From: Streptomyces chumphonensis
GTDB taxonomy: Bacteria; Actinomycetota; Actinomycetes; Streptomycetales; Streptomycetaceae
Direction: 5' to 3'
Assembly (NCBI RefSeq): GCF_014779715.1
Contig: NZ_JACXYU010000009.1
Span: 173,462 to 237,461, forward strand
Length of the DNA: 64,000 nt
Part shown: one piece after another, positions 50,266-58,352 of the stretch
Position numbering within the stretch: position 1 is the first letter of the stretch
Layout of the letters: each line of letters starts with the position of its first letter
Notes under the pieces: model-generated
The model's database searches: none
Seen by the model: only the letters and a program-made list of their open reading frames with translations
What the model was told of the DNA's origin: nothing
Made by a program: the position numbers and the translations under genes

Positions 50266-51051
50266 ATGTCGGAGCAGGAACAGCGGGTCGCCCTCGTCAC
50301 CGGCGCGACCAGCGGTATCGGCCTGGCCGTGACCCGGCTGCTGGCCGGGACCGGACACCGGGTCTTCCTCTGCGCCCGCGGCGCGGACGCCGTGGCCGCC
50401 ACCGTCAAGGAACTGCGTGACGAGGGGCTGGAGGTCGACGGCACGTCCTGCGACGTGACCGCGCCCGAGGACGTCCGCCGGTTCGTGCGCGCCGCCGTCG
50501 ACCGCTACGGCACCGTCGACGTCCTGGTCAACAACGCGGGCCGGTCCGGCGGCGGCCCCACCGCCGACCTCACCGACGAGCTGTGGCTCGACGTCATCGA
50601 CACCAACCTCACCAGCGTCTTCCGCATGACCCGCGAGGTGCTCACCACCGGCGGGATGCGGGAGAAGGACCGGGGCCGGATCGTCAACATCGCCTCCACC
50701 GCCGGCAAGCAGGGCGTCGTCCTGGGCGCGCCCTACTCCGCGTCCAAGCACGGCGTCGTCGGCTTCACCAAGGCCCTCGGCAACGAACTGGCCCCCACCG
50801 GTATCACCGTCAACGCCGTGTGCCCGGGGTACGTCGAGACGCCGATGGCCCAGCGCGTACGACAGGGCTACGCCGCCGCCTACGACGCGACGGAGGAGCA
50901 GATCCTGGCCAGGTTCCAGGCCAAGATCCCCCTCGGCCGCTACTCCACCCCAGAGGAGGTGGCCGGCCTCGTCGGCTACCTCGTCACCGACACCGCCGCG
51001 TCCATCACCGCACAGGCGCTCAACGTCTGCGGCGGGCTGGGCAACTTCTGA
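50266..51051 (+). CDS. ActIII-like polyketide ketoreductase
   Basis: 261 residues. The numbering matches actinorhodin ketoreductase exactly: NADPH motif TGATSGIG, Asn114, Ser144 (NIASTAGKQG), Tyr157 and Lys161 (YSASKHG). It ends in the AQALNVCGGLGNF typical of C9-ketoreductases of aromatic PKS. One difference: position 94 in the 94-96 stereocontrol loop is Ser (GRSGGG) where ActIII has Pro. It reduces one carbonyl of the nascent chain, fixing first-ring cyclisation. ATG at 50266 follows GGAGGAG. First gene of the rightward operon. Confidence 0.95.
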   Translation: MSEQEQRVALVTGATSGIGLAVTRLLAGTGHRVFLCARGADAVAATVKELRDEGLEVDGTSCDVTAPEDVRRFVRAAVDRYGTVDVLVNNAGRSGGGPTADLTDELWLDVIDTNLTSVFRMTREVLTTGGMREKDRGRIVNIASTAGKQGVVLGAPYSASKHGVVGFTKALGNELAPTGITVNAVCPGYVETPMAQRVRQGYAAAYDATEEQILARFQAKIPLGRYSTPEEVAGLVGYLVTDTAASITAQALNVCGGLGNF

Positions 51052-51077
51052 CCCCCCTTCTCCCCGAGGAGCGCTTG

Positions 51078-52019
51078 ATGACCGTGCGAGAGGTCGAGCA
51101 CGACATAACGATCGACGCCCCGGCGGCCGAGGTGTACCGGCTCATCGCCGAGGTGGAGAACTGGCCGCGCATCTTCCCGCCGACGGTCCACGTGGACCAC
51201 GTCGAGAAGGGCGAGCGCGAGGAGCGCATCCGCATCTGGGCCACCGCCAACGGCGAGGCGAAGAACTGGACGTCCCGCCGCACCCTGGACCCGGAGGCCC
51301 TGCGCATCACCTTCCGTCAGGAGGTGCCCGCCGCCCCGGTGGCGCGGATGGGCGGCACCTGGGTCATCGAGGCCCTGGACGCGCTGCGCTGCCGCGTCCG
51401 GCTGCTGCACGACTACCGCGCCGTGGACGACGACCCGGACAAGCTCGCCTGGATCGACCGGGCCGTCGACCGCAACAGCCGCTCCGAACTCGACGCGCTC
51501 AAGGCCAACGTCGAGCTCGCCACCGGCTCGGCCGAGCTGACGCTCTCCTTCGAGGACTCCGTGACGATCAACGGCTCCGCGAAGGACGTCTACGACTTCA
51601 TCAACGAGGCCCAGCACTGGAAGCAGCGGCTGCCGCACGTCGCCCGGGTCGACCTGCGCGAGGACACCCCCGGCCTGCAGATCCTGCGCATGGACACCCT
51701 CACCAAGGACGGCTCCTCCCACACCACCGAGTCGGTGCGCGTCTGCTTCCCGCACCACCGCATCGCCTACAAGCAGACGACGCTGCCCGCCCTCATGACG
51801 CTGCACACCGGCTACTGGCACCTCGTGGAGGACGCCGACGGCGTCACCACCGCCACCTCGCAGCACACCGTCGTCCTCAACGCGGGCAACATCCCGGCCA
51901 TCCTCGGCGCCGACGCGGACGTCCGGGACGCCCGGGAGTTCATCCGCAACGCCCTGGGCACCAACAGCCGCGCCACCCTCGGCCACGCCCGCGAGTACGC
52001 CGAGAAGGCCCGCCGGTGA
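51078..52019 (+). CDS. Didomain aromatase/cyclase
   Basis: 313 residues made of two tandem START/SRPBCC (Bet v1-like) domains, about 1-150 and 155-313, the design of ARO/CYC proteins for reduced polyketides such as those of the actinorhodin and griseusin pathways. The first domain starts HDITIDAPAAEVYRLIAEVE and the second SFEDSVTINGSAKDVYDFIN. It directs dehydration and aromatisation of the first ring after ketoreduction. Its stop overlaps the SDR start (GTGA). No second-ring cyclase is evident in the window. Confidence 0.92.
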   Translation: MTVREVEHDITIDAPAAEVYRLIAEVENWPRIFPPTVHVDHVEKGEREERIRIWATANGEAKNWTSRRTLDPEALRITFRQEVPAAPVARMGGTWVIEALDALRCRVRLLHDYRAVDDDPDKLAWIDRAVDRNSRSELDALKANVELATGSAELTLSFEDSVTINGSAKDVYDFINEAQHWKQRLPHVARVDLREDTPGLQILRMDTLTKDGSSHTTESVRVCFPHHRIAYKQTTLPALMTLHTGYWHLVEDADGVTTATSQHTVVLNAGNIPAILGADADVRDAREFIRNALGTNSRATLGHAREYAEKARR

Positions 52020-52861
52020 CCTCCCCCCGGCGGCGCACCTGGCTGGTGACCGGCGCCTCGCGCGGACTCGGCCGCGCCGTCACCGAGGTCGTGCTGGAGG
52101 CCGGCGACGTCGTCGTGGCCACCGCCCGGGACACCGCGGGCCTGGCCGGGCTCGTGGAACGCTTCGGCGACCGCGTCGTGCCGCTCGCGCTCGACGTCAC
52201 CGACCGGCAGGCGGTCCGCGCGGTGGTCGCCGAGGCCGCCGAACGCGCCGGTGGCGTCGACGTGCTGCTCAACAACGCGGGCTACGGCCTCTCCGGCGGC
52301 GTCGAGGAGGTCGGCGAGCAGCAGGCCCGCGACCAGCTGGACGTCAACCTGTTCGGCGCCCTGTGGGTCACCCAGGCCGTGCTGCCGGTGATGCGGCGGC
52401 AGGGCGGCGGCCACATCCTCCAGATGTCCAGCATCGCGGGCATCGCCACCTACCCCAACCTCGGCCTGTACTGCGCGAGCAAGTGGGCGCTGGAAGGGCT
52501 CAGCGAGGCGCTCGCCCAGGAGGTCGCGGGCTTCGGCATCCGCGTCACGCTCGTGGAGCCCGGGGAATTCCGCACCGACTGGAGCGCGGGCTCCATGGTG
52601 CGGGCCACCCCCATGCCGGAGTACGACGAGGTGCTGGCCAAGCGCCGGCACGGCATGTCCGGCGCCTACGCCCACCTCCAGCCCGGCGACCCGCGCAAGG
52701 CGGGCGAGGCGCTGCTGAAGCTCGTCGACGCCGACGAGCCCCCGCTGCGCCTCCTGCTCGGGACGAGCGCCGCCGACCTCGCCCCGCGCCTGCTCCGCGA
52801 GCGGCTCGCGGAATGGGAACGCTGGGACGCCCTCGCCCGCACCACGGACCACGACCGGTGA
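52016..52861 (+). CDS. Short-chain dehydrogenase/reductase
   Basis: 281 residues, classical SDR. Cofactor motif VTGASRGLGRAV, NNAGYG, Ser in QMSSIAGI and catalytic YCASKWALEG are present. The EPGEFRTDW region and C-terminal YAHLQPGDPRKAGEALL recall oxidoreductase/SDR_c5 members found as tailoring enzymes in antibiotic clusters. It is coupled by overlaps to the aromatase upstream and the membrane protein downstream. It probably reduces a carbonyl of the aromatic product or of a quinone/sugar intermediate; the substrate is unknown. Confidence 0.87.
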   Translation: MTSPRRRTWLVTGASRGLGRAVTEVVLEAGDVVVATARDTAGLAGLVERFGDRVVPLALDVTDRQAVRAVVAEAAERAGGVDVLLNNAGYGLSGGVEEVGEQQARDQLDVNLFGALWVTQAVLPVMRRQGGGHILQMSSIAGIATYPNLGLYCASKWALEGLSEALAQEVAGFGIRVTLVEPGEFRTDWSAGSMVRATPMPEYDEVLAKRRHGMSGAYAHLQPGDPRKAGEALLKLVDADEPPLRLLLGTSAADLAPRLLRERLAEWERWDALARTTDHDR

Positions 52862-53493
52862 GCGCCGCCACGGCGCCGTCACGCGCCCCGCACCCGGCGT
52901 CGTCGCGCTCCCGTGCGCCCCGGCGCCGGGCGGGGAGGCGCGGCCCCGCGTGGCCGACGTGCGTGCGTCCGGGTGCACTCGGCGTGTTCGCCTCCGTGCA
53001 GGCGGCTCTGGTGGCGCTCGTGGCGTACGGATACACCGTGACACGCAGCCAGGACGGCGACCACATGTGGTGGCACGGCGGCGAGGCCCACGGCCACGCC
53101 GCCGGCGGCCAAGGCGGCGCGGGCGCCTACCTCGCCCTGGCCGCCGTGGCGCTGTACCTGCTCCTCCCGGCGCTGGCGGCCGCCGCCGCGCTGGCCCGAC
53201 GCGTCGGCGGGCGGGCGAGCCGGGCCGCCGGTGGTTCCGAACTGACCGACCGGCTGGTCTTCGTCGTGCTCGCCGCCCTCGCGGCCGCCGCCGTCAGCGT
53301 CCCCACCCTGGCCGTCGCCCTGCTGTGGCTCCCCAGCGGCTGGACGTCGCTGCCGGACGCCGCCTGGAGCGAAGCCGCCACCGTCCTGCGCTACTGCCTC
53401 GCCTCGAACCTGCTGCTGGCCGCCTGCGTCGGCGTGCCGTGGGCCGCGGGCCGAGCCGACCGACACCCGAAAGAGCGGGAAGAGAGATGCTGA
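52858..53493 (+). CDS. Four-helix membrane protein with His-rich external loop
   Basis: 211 residues. After a basic, Ser/Arg-rich cytoplasmic N terminus, four hydrophobic helices are visible (about 43-63, 90-115, 130-160, 180-200). The loop after the first helix is rich in His and Met/Trp (GDHMWWHGGEAHGHAAGG). No family was recognised. It overlaps the SDR gene by 4 bp and the multicopper oxidase gene by 7 bp. The loop could bind copper and help load the exported oxidase, but this is inference from sequence and context only. Confidence 0.7.
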   Translation: MSAATAPSRAPHPASSRSRAPRRRAGRRGPAWPTCVRPGALGVFASVQAALVALVAYGYTVTRSQDGDHMWWHGGEAHGHAAGGQGGAGAYLALAAVALYLLLPALAAAAALARRVGGRASRAAGGSELTDRLVFVVLAALAAAAVSVPTLAVALLWLPSGWTSLPDAAWSEAATVLRYCLASNLLLAACVGVPWAAGRADRHPKEREERC

Positions 53494-54935
53494 ACCGCAG
53501 AAACCTGCTGAAGTTCGCCGCCGCCGGAGGCGCCGCCGCCCTGTTCCCCTGGGACCGCGTCGCGGCCCTCGGCAACCCGGCCGCCGGCCCGGCCGCGCTG
53601 GCCGACGCGGCCCCCGCCGCGCCCTTCGCCCACGCCATGCCCGTGCCCCGGGTCCTGCGCCCGGTCCGCCGCACGCACACGGCCGACCACTACCGCATGC
53701 ACATGCGCGAGGCGGACGTCGAGATCGTCAAGGGCCTCACCTCGCGCGTGCGCACCTACGAGGGCACCTTCCCCGGCCCGACGATCCGGGCCCGCAGCGG
53801 GCGCGAGGTCGTCATCCGGCAGACCAACGACCTGGACGTCCCCACCGCCGTGCACCTGCACGGCGGCCACGTGCTCTCCGAGCACGACGGGCTGCCCATG
53901 GACACCATCGCACCGGGGGACAGCCGCCTCTACCGCTACCCGAACACCCAGCGCGCCTCCTCCCTCTGGTACCACGACCACGCGCACCACCTGGAGGCCG
54001 AGAACGTCTTCAAGGGACTGCACGGCCAGTACCTCCTCACCGACCGCGAGGAGCGCCGGCTGCCGCTGCCGCGCGGACGCTACGACGTCCCCCTCGTCAT
54101 CCGCGACGCCCGCGTCGAGTCGGACGGCACGCTCAAGTACACCCGCCCCTCCGACTGCCCGAACATGCTCGTCAACGGCAAGGAGCGGCCGTACTTCCAG
54201 GTGGCCGCCCGCAAGTACCGGCTGCGCCTCTACAACGCCTGCGCCAACCGCTACTTCCGGCTGCGCCTGGCCGACGGCTCGGAGTTCACCCAGATCGGCT
54301 CCGACGGCGGCCTGCTGGCCGAGCCCGTCCGGCAGACCGAGCTGACCATGCTCGGCGGCGAACGCATCGACGTCGTCGTGGACTTCTCCCGCTACCCGGT
54401 CGGCTCCTCCGTCGTCCTGGAGAACACCGGCGCCCTGCCCACCGAACGTCCCGAGGTGCTGCGCTTCGACGTCGTCCGCGAGGCCCGCGACCGCAGCCGC
54501 GTCCCGGACCGTCTCTCCGAGCTGCCGCCCATGCCGAACGGCACGGTGGAACGCGAGTTCGTCCTCCAGACGTTCCCCGAGATGACGATCAACGGCGTCA
54601 CCTACGACCCGAACCGCGCCGACGTGGTGACGACCGTCGGCAGCAGCGAGGTCTGGACGATCCGCAACATCGAGAGCGCCGTCGCACCGCCCGACTTCCA
54701 CGTCTGGCACAGCTTCCACACCCACCTGGTGATGTTCCGGGTGCTGGAGCGCAACGGCGGCCCGGTGGGCCCGACCGACGTCGGCCTCAAGGACACCGTC
54801 ACGCTCGGCCCCGGCGAGGAGGTCAAGATCGCGATGACCTGGGGCGAGTACGCGGGCGAGTACCTGTTCCACTGCCACCAGCTCGGGCACTCCTCCGGCG
54901 GCCAGATGGGCCGCATCGACGTCCGCGCCCGCTGA
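53487..54935 (+). CDS. Tat-exported multicopper oxidase (laccase/bilirubin-oxidase type)
   Basis: 482 residues. The N terminus LNRRNLLKFAAAGGAAAL is a twin-arginine signal. Copper motifs are complete: HLHGGHV, WYHDHAHH, HSFHTHLVMF and HCHQLGHSSGGQM with the type 1 Cys and the axial Met. It oxidises phenols or other substrates by one-electron steps and reduces oxygen to water, outside the membrane. In a polyketide operon it could perform oxidative ring closure, quinone formation or dimerisation of an exported phenol. It is the last gene of the rightward operon, followed by two hairpins. Confidence 0.9.
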   Translation: MLNRRNLLKFAAAGGAAALFPWDRVAALGNPAAGPAALADAAPAAPFAHAMPVPRVLRPVRRTHTADHYRMHMREADVEIVKGLTSRVRTYEGTFPGPTIRARSGREVVIRQTNDLDVPTAVHLHGGHVLSEHDGLPMDTIAPGDSRLYRYPNTQRASSLWYHDHAHHLEAENVFKGLHGQYLLTDREERRLPLPRGRYDVPLVIRDARVESDGTLKYTRPSDCPNMLVNGKERPYFQVAARKYRLRLYNACANRYFRLRLADGSEFTQIGSDGGLLAEPVRQTELTMLGGERIDVVVDFSRYPVGSSVVLENTGALPTERPEVLRFDVVREARDRSRVPDRLSELPPMPNGTVEREFVLQTFPEMTINGVTYDPNRADVVTTVGSSEVWTIRNIESAVAPPDFHVWHSFHTHLVMFRVLERNGGPVGPTDVGLKDTVTLGPGEEVKIAMTWGEYAGEYLFHCHQLGHSSGGQMGRIDVRAR

Positions 54936-54946
54936 CACCGTCCCCC

Positions 54947-54972
54947 GGGGCCCGGCCTCCGCGCCGGGCCCC
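54947..54972 (+). terminator. Terminator hairpin after the oxidase gene
   Basis: A 10-bp stem GGGGCCCGGC / GCCGGGCCCC with a 6-base loop lies 11 bases after the oxidase stop codon. Confidence 0.7.
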
Positions 54973-54988
54973 ACGCCCCGACGGGCAC

Positions 54989-55037
54989 GACGACGTGGGC
55001 CCGCACGGCGTCCGCGGCCGGGCGGGCCCACGTCGTC
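54989..55037. terminator. Long bidirectional terminator hairpin
   Basis: A perfect 16-bp stem GACGACGTGGGCCCGC / GCGGGCCCACGTCGTC with a 17-base loop lies between the convergent oxidase and RmlA genes. Confidence 0.8.
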
Positions 55038-55049
55038 TCCGTCGGTGCC

Positions 55050-56003
55050 TCAGCGCCGCGACGCCAGGGCCGGCAGCGGCCGGGGCGCGGAGCCGGTCAG
55101 CGCGTCCTCGGCCCCCGCCACCACCGTCCGGCCGCGCAGGGAGTCGGCGACGTCCATCACGTACTGCCCGTAGCCGGACGTGCCCAGCGCCGCGCCGAGC
55201 CGGTGGCACTCCTCGGGGGTGATGAACCCCATCCGCACCGCCACCTCCTCCACACACGCCACGCGCAGCCCCTGCCGGCTCTCCAGGGTCTGGATGTAGT
55301 GCGAGGCGTCGAGCAGGCTGTCGTGCGTGCCGGTGTCCAGCCACGCGAAGCCCCGGCCCAGATCCACCAGCGACGCCTTCCCGCGCTCCAGGTAGTGCCG
55401 GTTGACGTCCGTGATCTCCAACTCGCCCCGCGCGGACGGTTCAAGCCCCCGCGCGATGTCCACGACGTCGTTGTCGTAGAAGTACAGCCCCGTGATGGCC
55501 CGGTTGGACCGGGGGCGGGCGGGCTTCTCCTCGATGGACAGGAGCCGTCCGTCCGCGTCCGCCTCCCCGACGCCGTAGCGCTCGGGGTCCTTCACGGGGT
55601 AGCCGAACAGCAGACAGCCGTCGGTGTGCGGCAGGTGCCGGCGCAGCACCTGGGCGAAGCCGGTGCCGTGGAAGATGTTGTCCCCGAGGACGAGGGCCAC
55701 GGAGTCGTCCCCGATGTGGTCGGCCCCGATGACGAACGCCTCCGCCAGCCCCCGGGGTTCGGCCTGCTCGGCGTAGTCGACGCGCAGCCCGAGCGCGCTG
55801 CCGTCGCCCAGCAGCCGCTGGAACTGCGGCAGGTCTGCGGGGGTCGAGATGATCAGGATGTCCCGGACGCCTGCCAGCATGAGCACGGACATCGGGTAAT
55901 AGATCATCGGCTTGTCGTACACCGGAAGCAGCTGCTTCGAGACACCTCGCGTGATGGGGTGAAGCCGCGTCCCGTTGCCGCCGGCCAGGATGATTCCCTT
56001 CAC
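55050..56003 (-). CDS. rmlA: Glucose-1-phosphate thymidylyltransferase
   Basis: 317 residues. Nucleotide motif ILAGGNGTRLHPITRG, VLGDNIFHG, IEEKPARPRSN and EITDVNRHYLERG are typical of RmlA. It couples dTTP with glucose 1-phosphate to make dTDP-glucose, the feed for RmlB in the polyketide cluster. The GTG at 56003 is preferred to the ATG at 56015 because GGAGG lies 5 bases before the GTG while the ATG has none. A C-terminal extension of about 20 residues follows the core. It is on its own transcript at the right end of the cluster. Confidence 0.93.
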   Translation of the reverse strand: MKGIILAGGNGTRLHPITRGVSKQLLPVYDKPMIYYPMSVLMLAGVRDILIISTPADLPQFQRLLGDGSALGLRVDYAEQAEPRGLAEAFVIGADHIGDDSVALVLGDNIFHGTGFAQVLRRHLPHTDGCLLFGYPVKDPERYGVGEADADGRLLSIEEKPARPRSNRAITGLYFYDNDVVDIARGLEPSARGELEITDVNRHYLERGKASLVDLGRGFAWLDTGTHDSLLDASHYIQTLESRQGLRVACVEEVAVRMGFITPEECHRLGAALGTSGYGQYVMDVADSLRGRTVVAGAEDALTGSAPRPLPALASRR

Positions 56004-56233
56004 CGGGTCCTCCATGAATCGGGTGGGGGCAGGCCATACCGCTGCCCCGCCCATCCTCCGCCGCCCCGGTGGAGAAGCCCTCAAGTCACCGGCGCCGAAT
56101 GCGCCCCGAGAATCTCCCGCACCGGGAAGGCCTGTGCCCTCTCCCACCCGAGTCGGGTCGTGTCGATCGGCTCAACGATCGCCCTGTCCTGGTCCGTCGA
56201 CGCGGGTCCGGCCCGGAGAAGGCCGCAGCGCGG

Positions 56234-56662
56234 TTACAGGCCGACCGTCACTTCATACGTCGTGTCGCCACCGACCATCTCGTAGCGCACGAGGTGTTCC
56301 TGCGAGAGCTGGGCCTCGTTCTGACGTTCAAGAACCCGCCAGTGGGTGGCGATCCGCAGCGTGTACGTGCCGCTTTCACCCTCCAGCCCCATCTCCTTGC
56401 GGTACTTGAGGGCGTACATCTGGTGGAAGGCGGTCCGGATGTCGGTTCCTGCGGGCAGCAATGACCACAGCAGCCGGAACTCCGGGCGGTTGAAGATCGT
56501 GGTCATCCAGTCGGCCGAGCCCTGGATGTGGATCTCGTTGTTCTTGATGACGAACTTCCCCGGCCAGTTCAGCCAGTCCTGCGAGCAGGACTCGAAGTAC
56601 GCCTTGAAGGTGTCGAAGCCGGGATAGGTGGCGGCGTTGAGCTTGCGGATGATCACGCTCAT
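56234..56662 (-). CDS. Unrecognised small protein
   Basis: 142 residues. No known family was recognised. It has no signal peptide or membrane helix and contains many aromatic residues (YPGFDTF, WLNWPGKF, WMTTIF) with a mixed alpha/beta look. The start at 56662 follows AGAGGGAGAACC with good spacing. Base composition is less GC-rich than the neighbouring clusters, with more AAG/ATC/AAC codons, which suggests separate origin. It is divergent from the first peptide/methyltransferase module and isolated from RmlA by 230 bases. Function cannot be assigned. Confidence 0.65.
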   Translation of the reverse strand: MSVIIRKLNAATYPGFDTFKAYFESCSQDWLNWPGKFVIKNNEIHIQGSADWMTTIFNRPEFRLLWSLLPAGTDIRTAFHQMYALKYRKEMGLEGESGTYTLRIATHWRVLERQNEAQLSQEHLVRYEMVGGDTTYEVTVGL

Positions 56663-56895
56663 GCTGGTTCTCCCTCTGAAGGTTTCGGATTCCGTGACGA
56701 ACCCCACGCAACGTAGTCAGGAGATGGCCCTCTGCGGCGGTGAACGCCCGAGTCTGGCGTGAAAGTGACGCCTACGACAGGACGTTGAGACGACGGCAGG
56801 ACGCGAGCGGCCGTCATCCCTCAGGATGTCCTCGATGTGTGGAACTGCTGTCCGGGGCCTCGTTCCTTGGACCCACCGAGCACGGGAGGCGTGCC

Positions 56896-57003
56896 ATGGG
56901 CAAAAAGGGCGGGAACCACTCCGGAAAACCCGACACGGCCGGAGGCGACGGCCACCGGGAGAAGCCTCCGGGCCCCACGAAGCCGTACGAGCCGCCGAAA
57001 TGA
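56896..57003 (+). CDS. Small charged peptide, candidate RiPP precursor 1
   Basis: 35 residues, beginning MGKKGGNHSGKPD and ending PTKPYEPPK. It is Gly, Lys and Pro rich with no hydrophobic core, so it is not membrane-associated. A GGGAGG ribosome site lies 6 bases before the ATG at 56896. Asp13 (P-D-T) and Asp18 (G-D-G) are candidate modification sites; Asp-Gly is the most succinimide-prone dipeptide. The gene ends 7 bases before the methyltransferase start, indicating co-translation. It shares MG[K/R], Asp-Gly and [aromatic]-(E)PPK elements with the second peptide at 58253. Precursor status is inferred from context. Confidence 0.7.
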   Translation: MGKKGGNHSGKPDTAGGDGHREKPPGPTKPYEPPK

Positions 57004-57010
57004 GTCCGCG

Positions 57011-58114
57011 TTGACGACGGCACGGCACGACCTCGTCCGCACCCTGGAGAGGGCCGGTGCCGTGCCTCCCGCATGGCGCGACGCCGTCGCCGCGGTGGAC
57101 CGGGCGCTGTTCATCCCCGCGCGGTTCGGCGCGTACGACGCCGACGCCGACCCGGAGGCGTGGCGGTCGGTCGTCTACAGCGACGCCCCCGTCATCACCC
57201 AGGTCAACGACGGACTGGACCTCGGCGCCGGGGCGTTCGAACGGCCGACGTCCTCGTCCTCCATGCCGTCCCTCATGCTGGAGATGCTCGACCTGCTCGA
57301 CGTGCGGGACGGCGACCGCGTGCTGGAGATCGGGACCGGCACCGGCTACAACGCGGCGTGGCTGTGCCACCGCCTCGGTGAGGACCGGGTGACCACCGTG
57401 GAGTACGACCGGGACGTCGCCGCGCGGGCCCGCGCCGCCCTGGCCGCCGCCGGATACCGTCCGGACGTCGTCGTCGGCGACGGCCTGGCGGGCCACGCAC
57501 CGGGCGCCCCCTACGACCGGGTCATCGCCACCTGCACCCTCCGCGACTTCGGACGTCTGGTGGAACAGTGCCCGAACGGGCGGATCATCGCCCCGTGGGG
57601 CAGCAGCTTCTTCCACGGCTCCTTCGCCCTCCTGGACGTGCGCGACGGCACCGCACGGGGGCGCGTGACCGGTGACCCGGGCTTCATGTGGGACCGCGTC
57701 CGGCGCGCCGGCGCCGGTCACATCCGCGACTACTACCACGGCGAGACCGGCGACCGGGGCGGCACCCGCGTCCCCCCGCAGAACGTGCTGCAGACCGATC
57801 CCGCGTTCTTCGTGTCGCTGCACGTCACGGACGCCTGGTACCGCTGGTGCGACGCGGAGGACGACAGCGGGGAGGCCACCCTGTGGCTCTTCGCCGACGA
57901 CGGCACGTCGTGGGCCACCGCCGAGTACGTCCCCCGCACGCAGGAGTTCGAGACCGACCAGTACGGGCCGCGCCGTCTGTGGGACGAAGTGGAATCCGCC
58001 TACCGGCAGTGGGAACGCCTCGGCTGCCCCCCACGCGACCGCTTCGGCCTCACCGTCCGCCCGGACGGCACCCCCCACGTCTGGCTCGACACCCCCGAAC
58101 GACCGGTGCCCTGA
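57011..58114 (+). CDS. PIMT-like O-methyltransferase of peptide module 1
   Basis: 367 residues. The first 220 residues match protein-L-isoaspartate O-methyltransferase: a TSSSSMPSLMLEMLDLL region, SAM motif LEIGTGTGYNAAW, VVVGDGLAGHAP and the hydrophobic GGxI-type GRIIAPWGSSF. A C-terminal domain of about 140 residues (WYRWCDAEDDSG, RRLWDEVESAYRQWE, RDRFGLTV) is not part of housekeeping PIMT; such extensions mark the RiPP-associated relatives (OlvSA, ThfM, imiditide enzymes), which methylate a peptide Asp to form aspartimide. TTG at 57011 is chosen because it aligns with the start of the paralogue at 58353 and fits the 7-base gap. Confidence 0.83.
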   Translation: MTTARHDLVRTLERAGAVPPAWRDAVAAVDRALFIPARFGAYDADADPEAWRSVVYSDAPVITQVNDGLDLGAGAFERPTSSSSMPSLMLEMLDLLDVRDGDRVLEIGTGTGYNAAWLCHRLGEDRVTTVEYDRDVAARARAALAAAGYRPDVVVGDGLAGHAPGAPYDRVIATCTLRDFGRLVEQCPNGRIIAPWGSSFFHGSFALLDVRDGTARGRVTGDPGFMWDRVRRAGAGHIRDYYHGETGDRGGTRVPPQNVLQTDPAFFVSLHVTDAWYRWCDAEDDSGEATLWLFADDGTSWATAEYVPRTQEFETDQYGPRRLWDEVESAYRQWERLGCPPRDRFGLTVRPDGTPHVWLDTPERPVP

Positions 58115-58252
58115 CGCGAGACGGCCCGTCGTTCCTCCGACCCCGCTCCCTACCGTCCCGGCGCTTCTCAGCCAACCGCCGGTAACGGTGCGTAAGGTGG
58201 GACGGATTCGGGCATAGCCCCTTCGGTCGGTACGGAGGACGGGAGGTCCCCC

Positions 58253-58348
58253 ATGGGCAGGCACGGTGACGGCAAGGGTGGCGAGGAGGGCGACAAGAAG
58301 CAGTCGCCCCAGGAGTCCGACGGCCAGTGGCCCCCGAAGAAGAAGTGA
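58253..58348 (+). CDS. Small charged peptide, candidate RiPP precursor 2
   Basis: 31 residues, MGRHGDGKGGEEGDKK at the start and SDGQWPPKKK at the end. It is extremely hydrophilic, with three Asp (6, 14, 23), two of them in Asp-Gly pairs. GGGAGG lies 6 bases before the ATG at 58253. It ends 4 bases before the GTG of the second methyltransferase. It has the same size, charge pattern and position as the peptide at 56896, which makes chance unlikely for both. Which Asp, if any, is modified cannot be told from sequence. Confidence 0.7.
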   Translation: MGRHGDGKGGEEGDKKQSPQESDGQWPPKKK

Positions 58349-58352
58349 CCGC

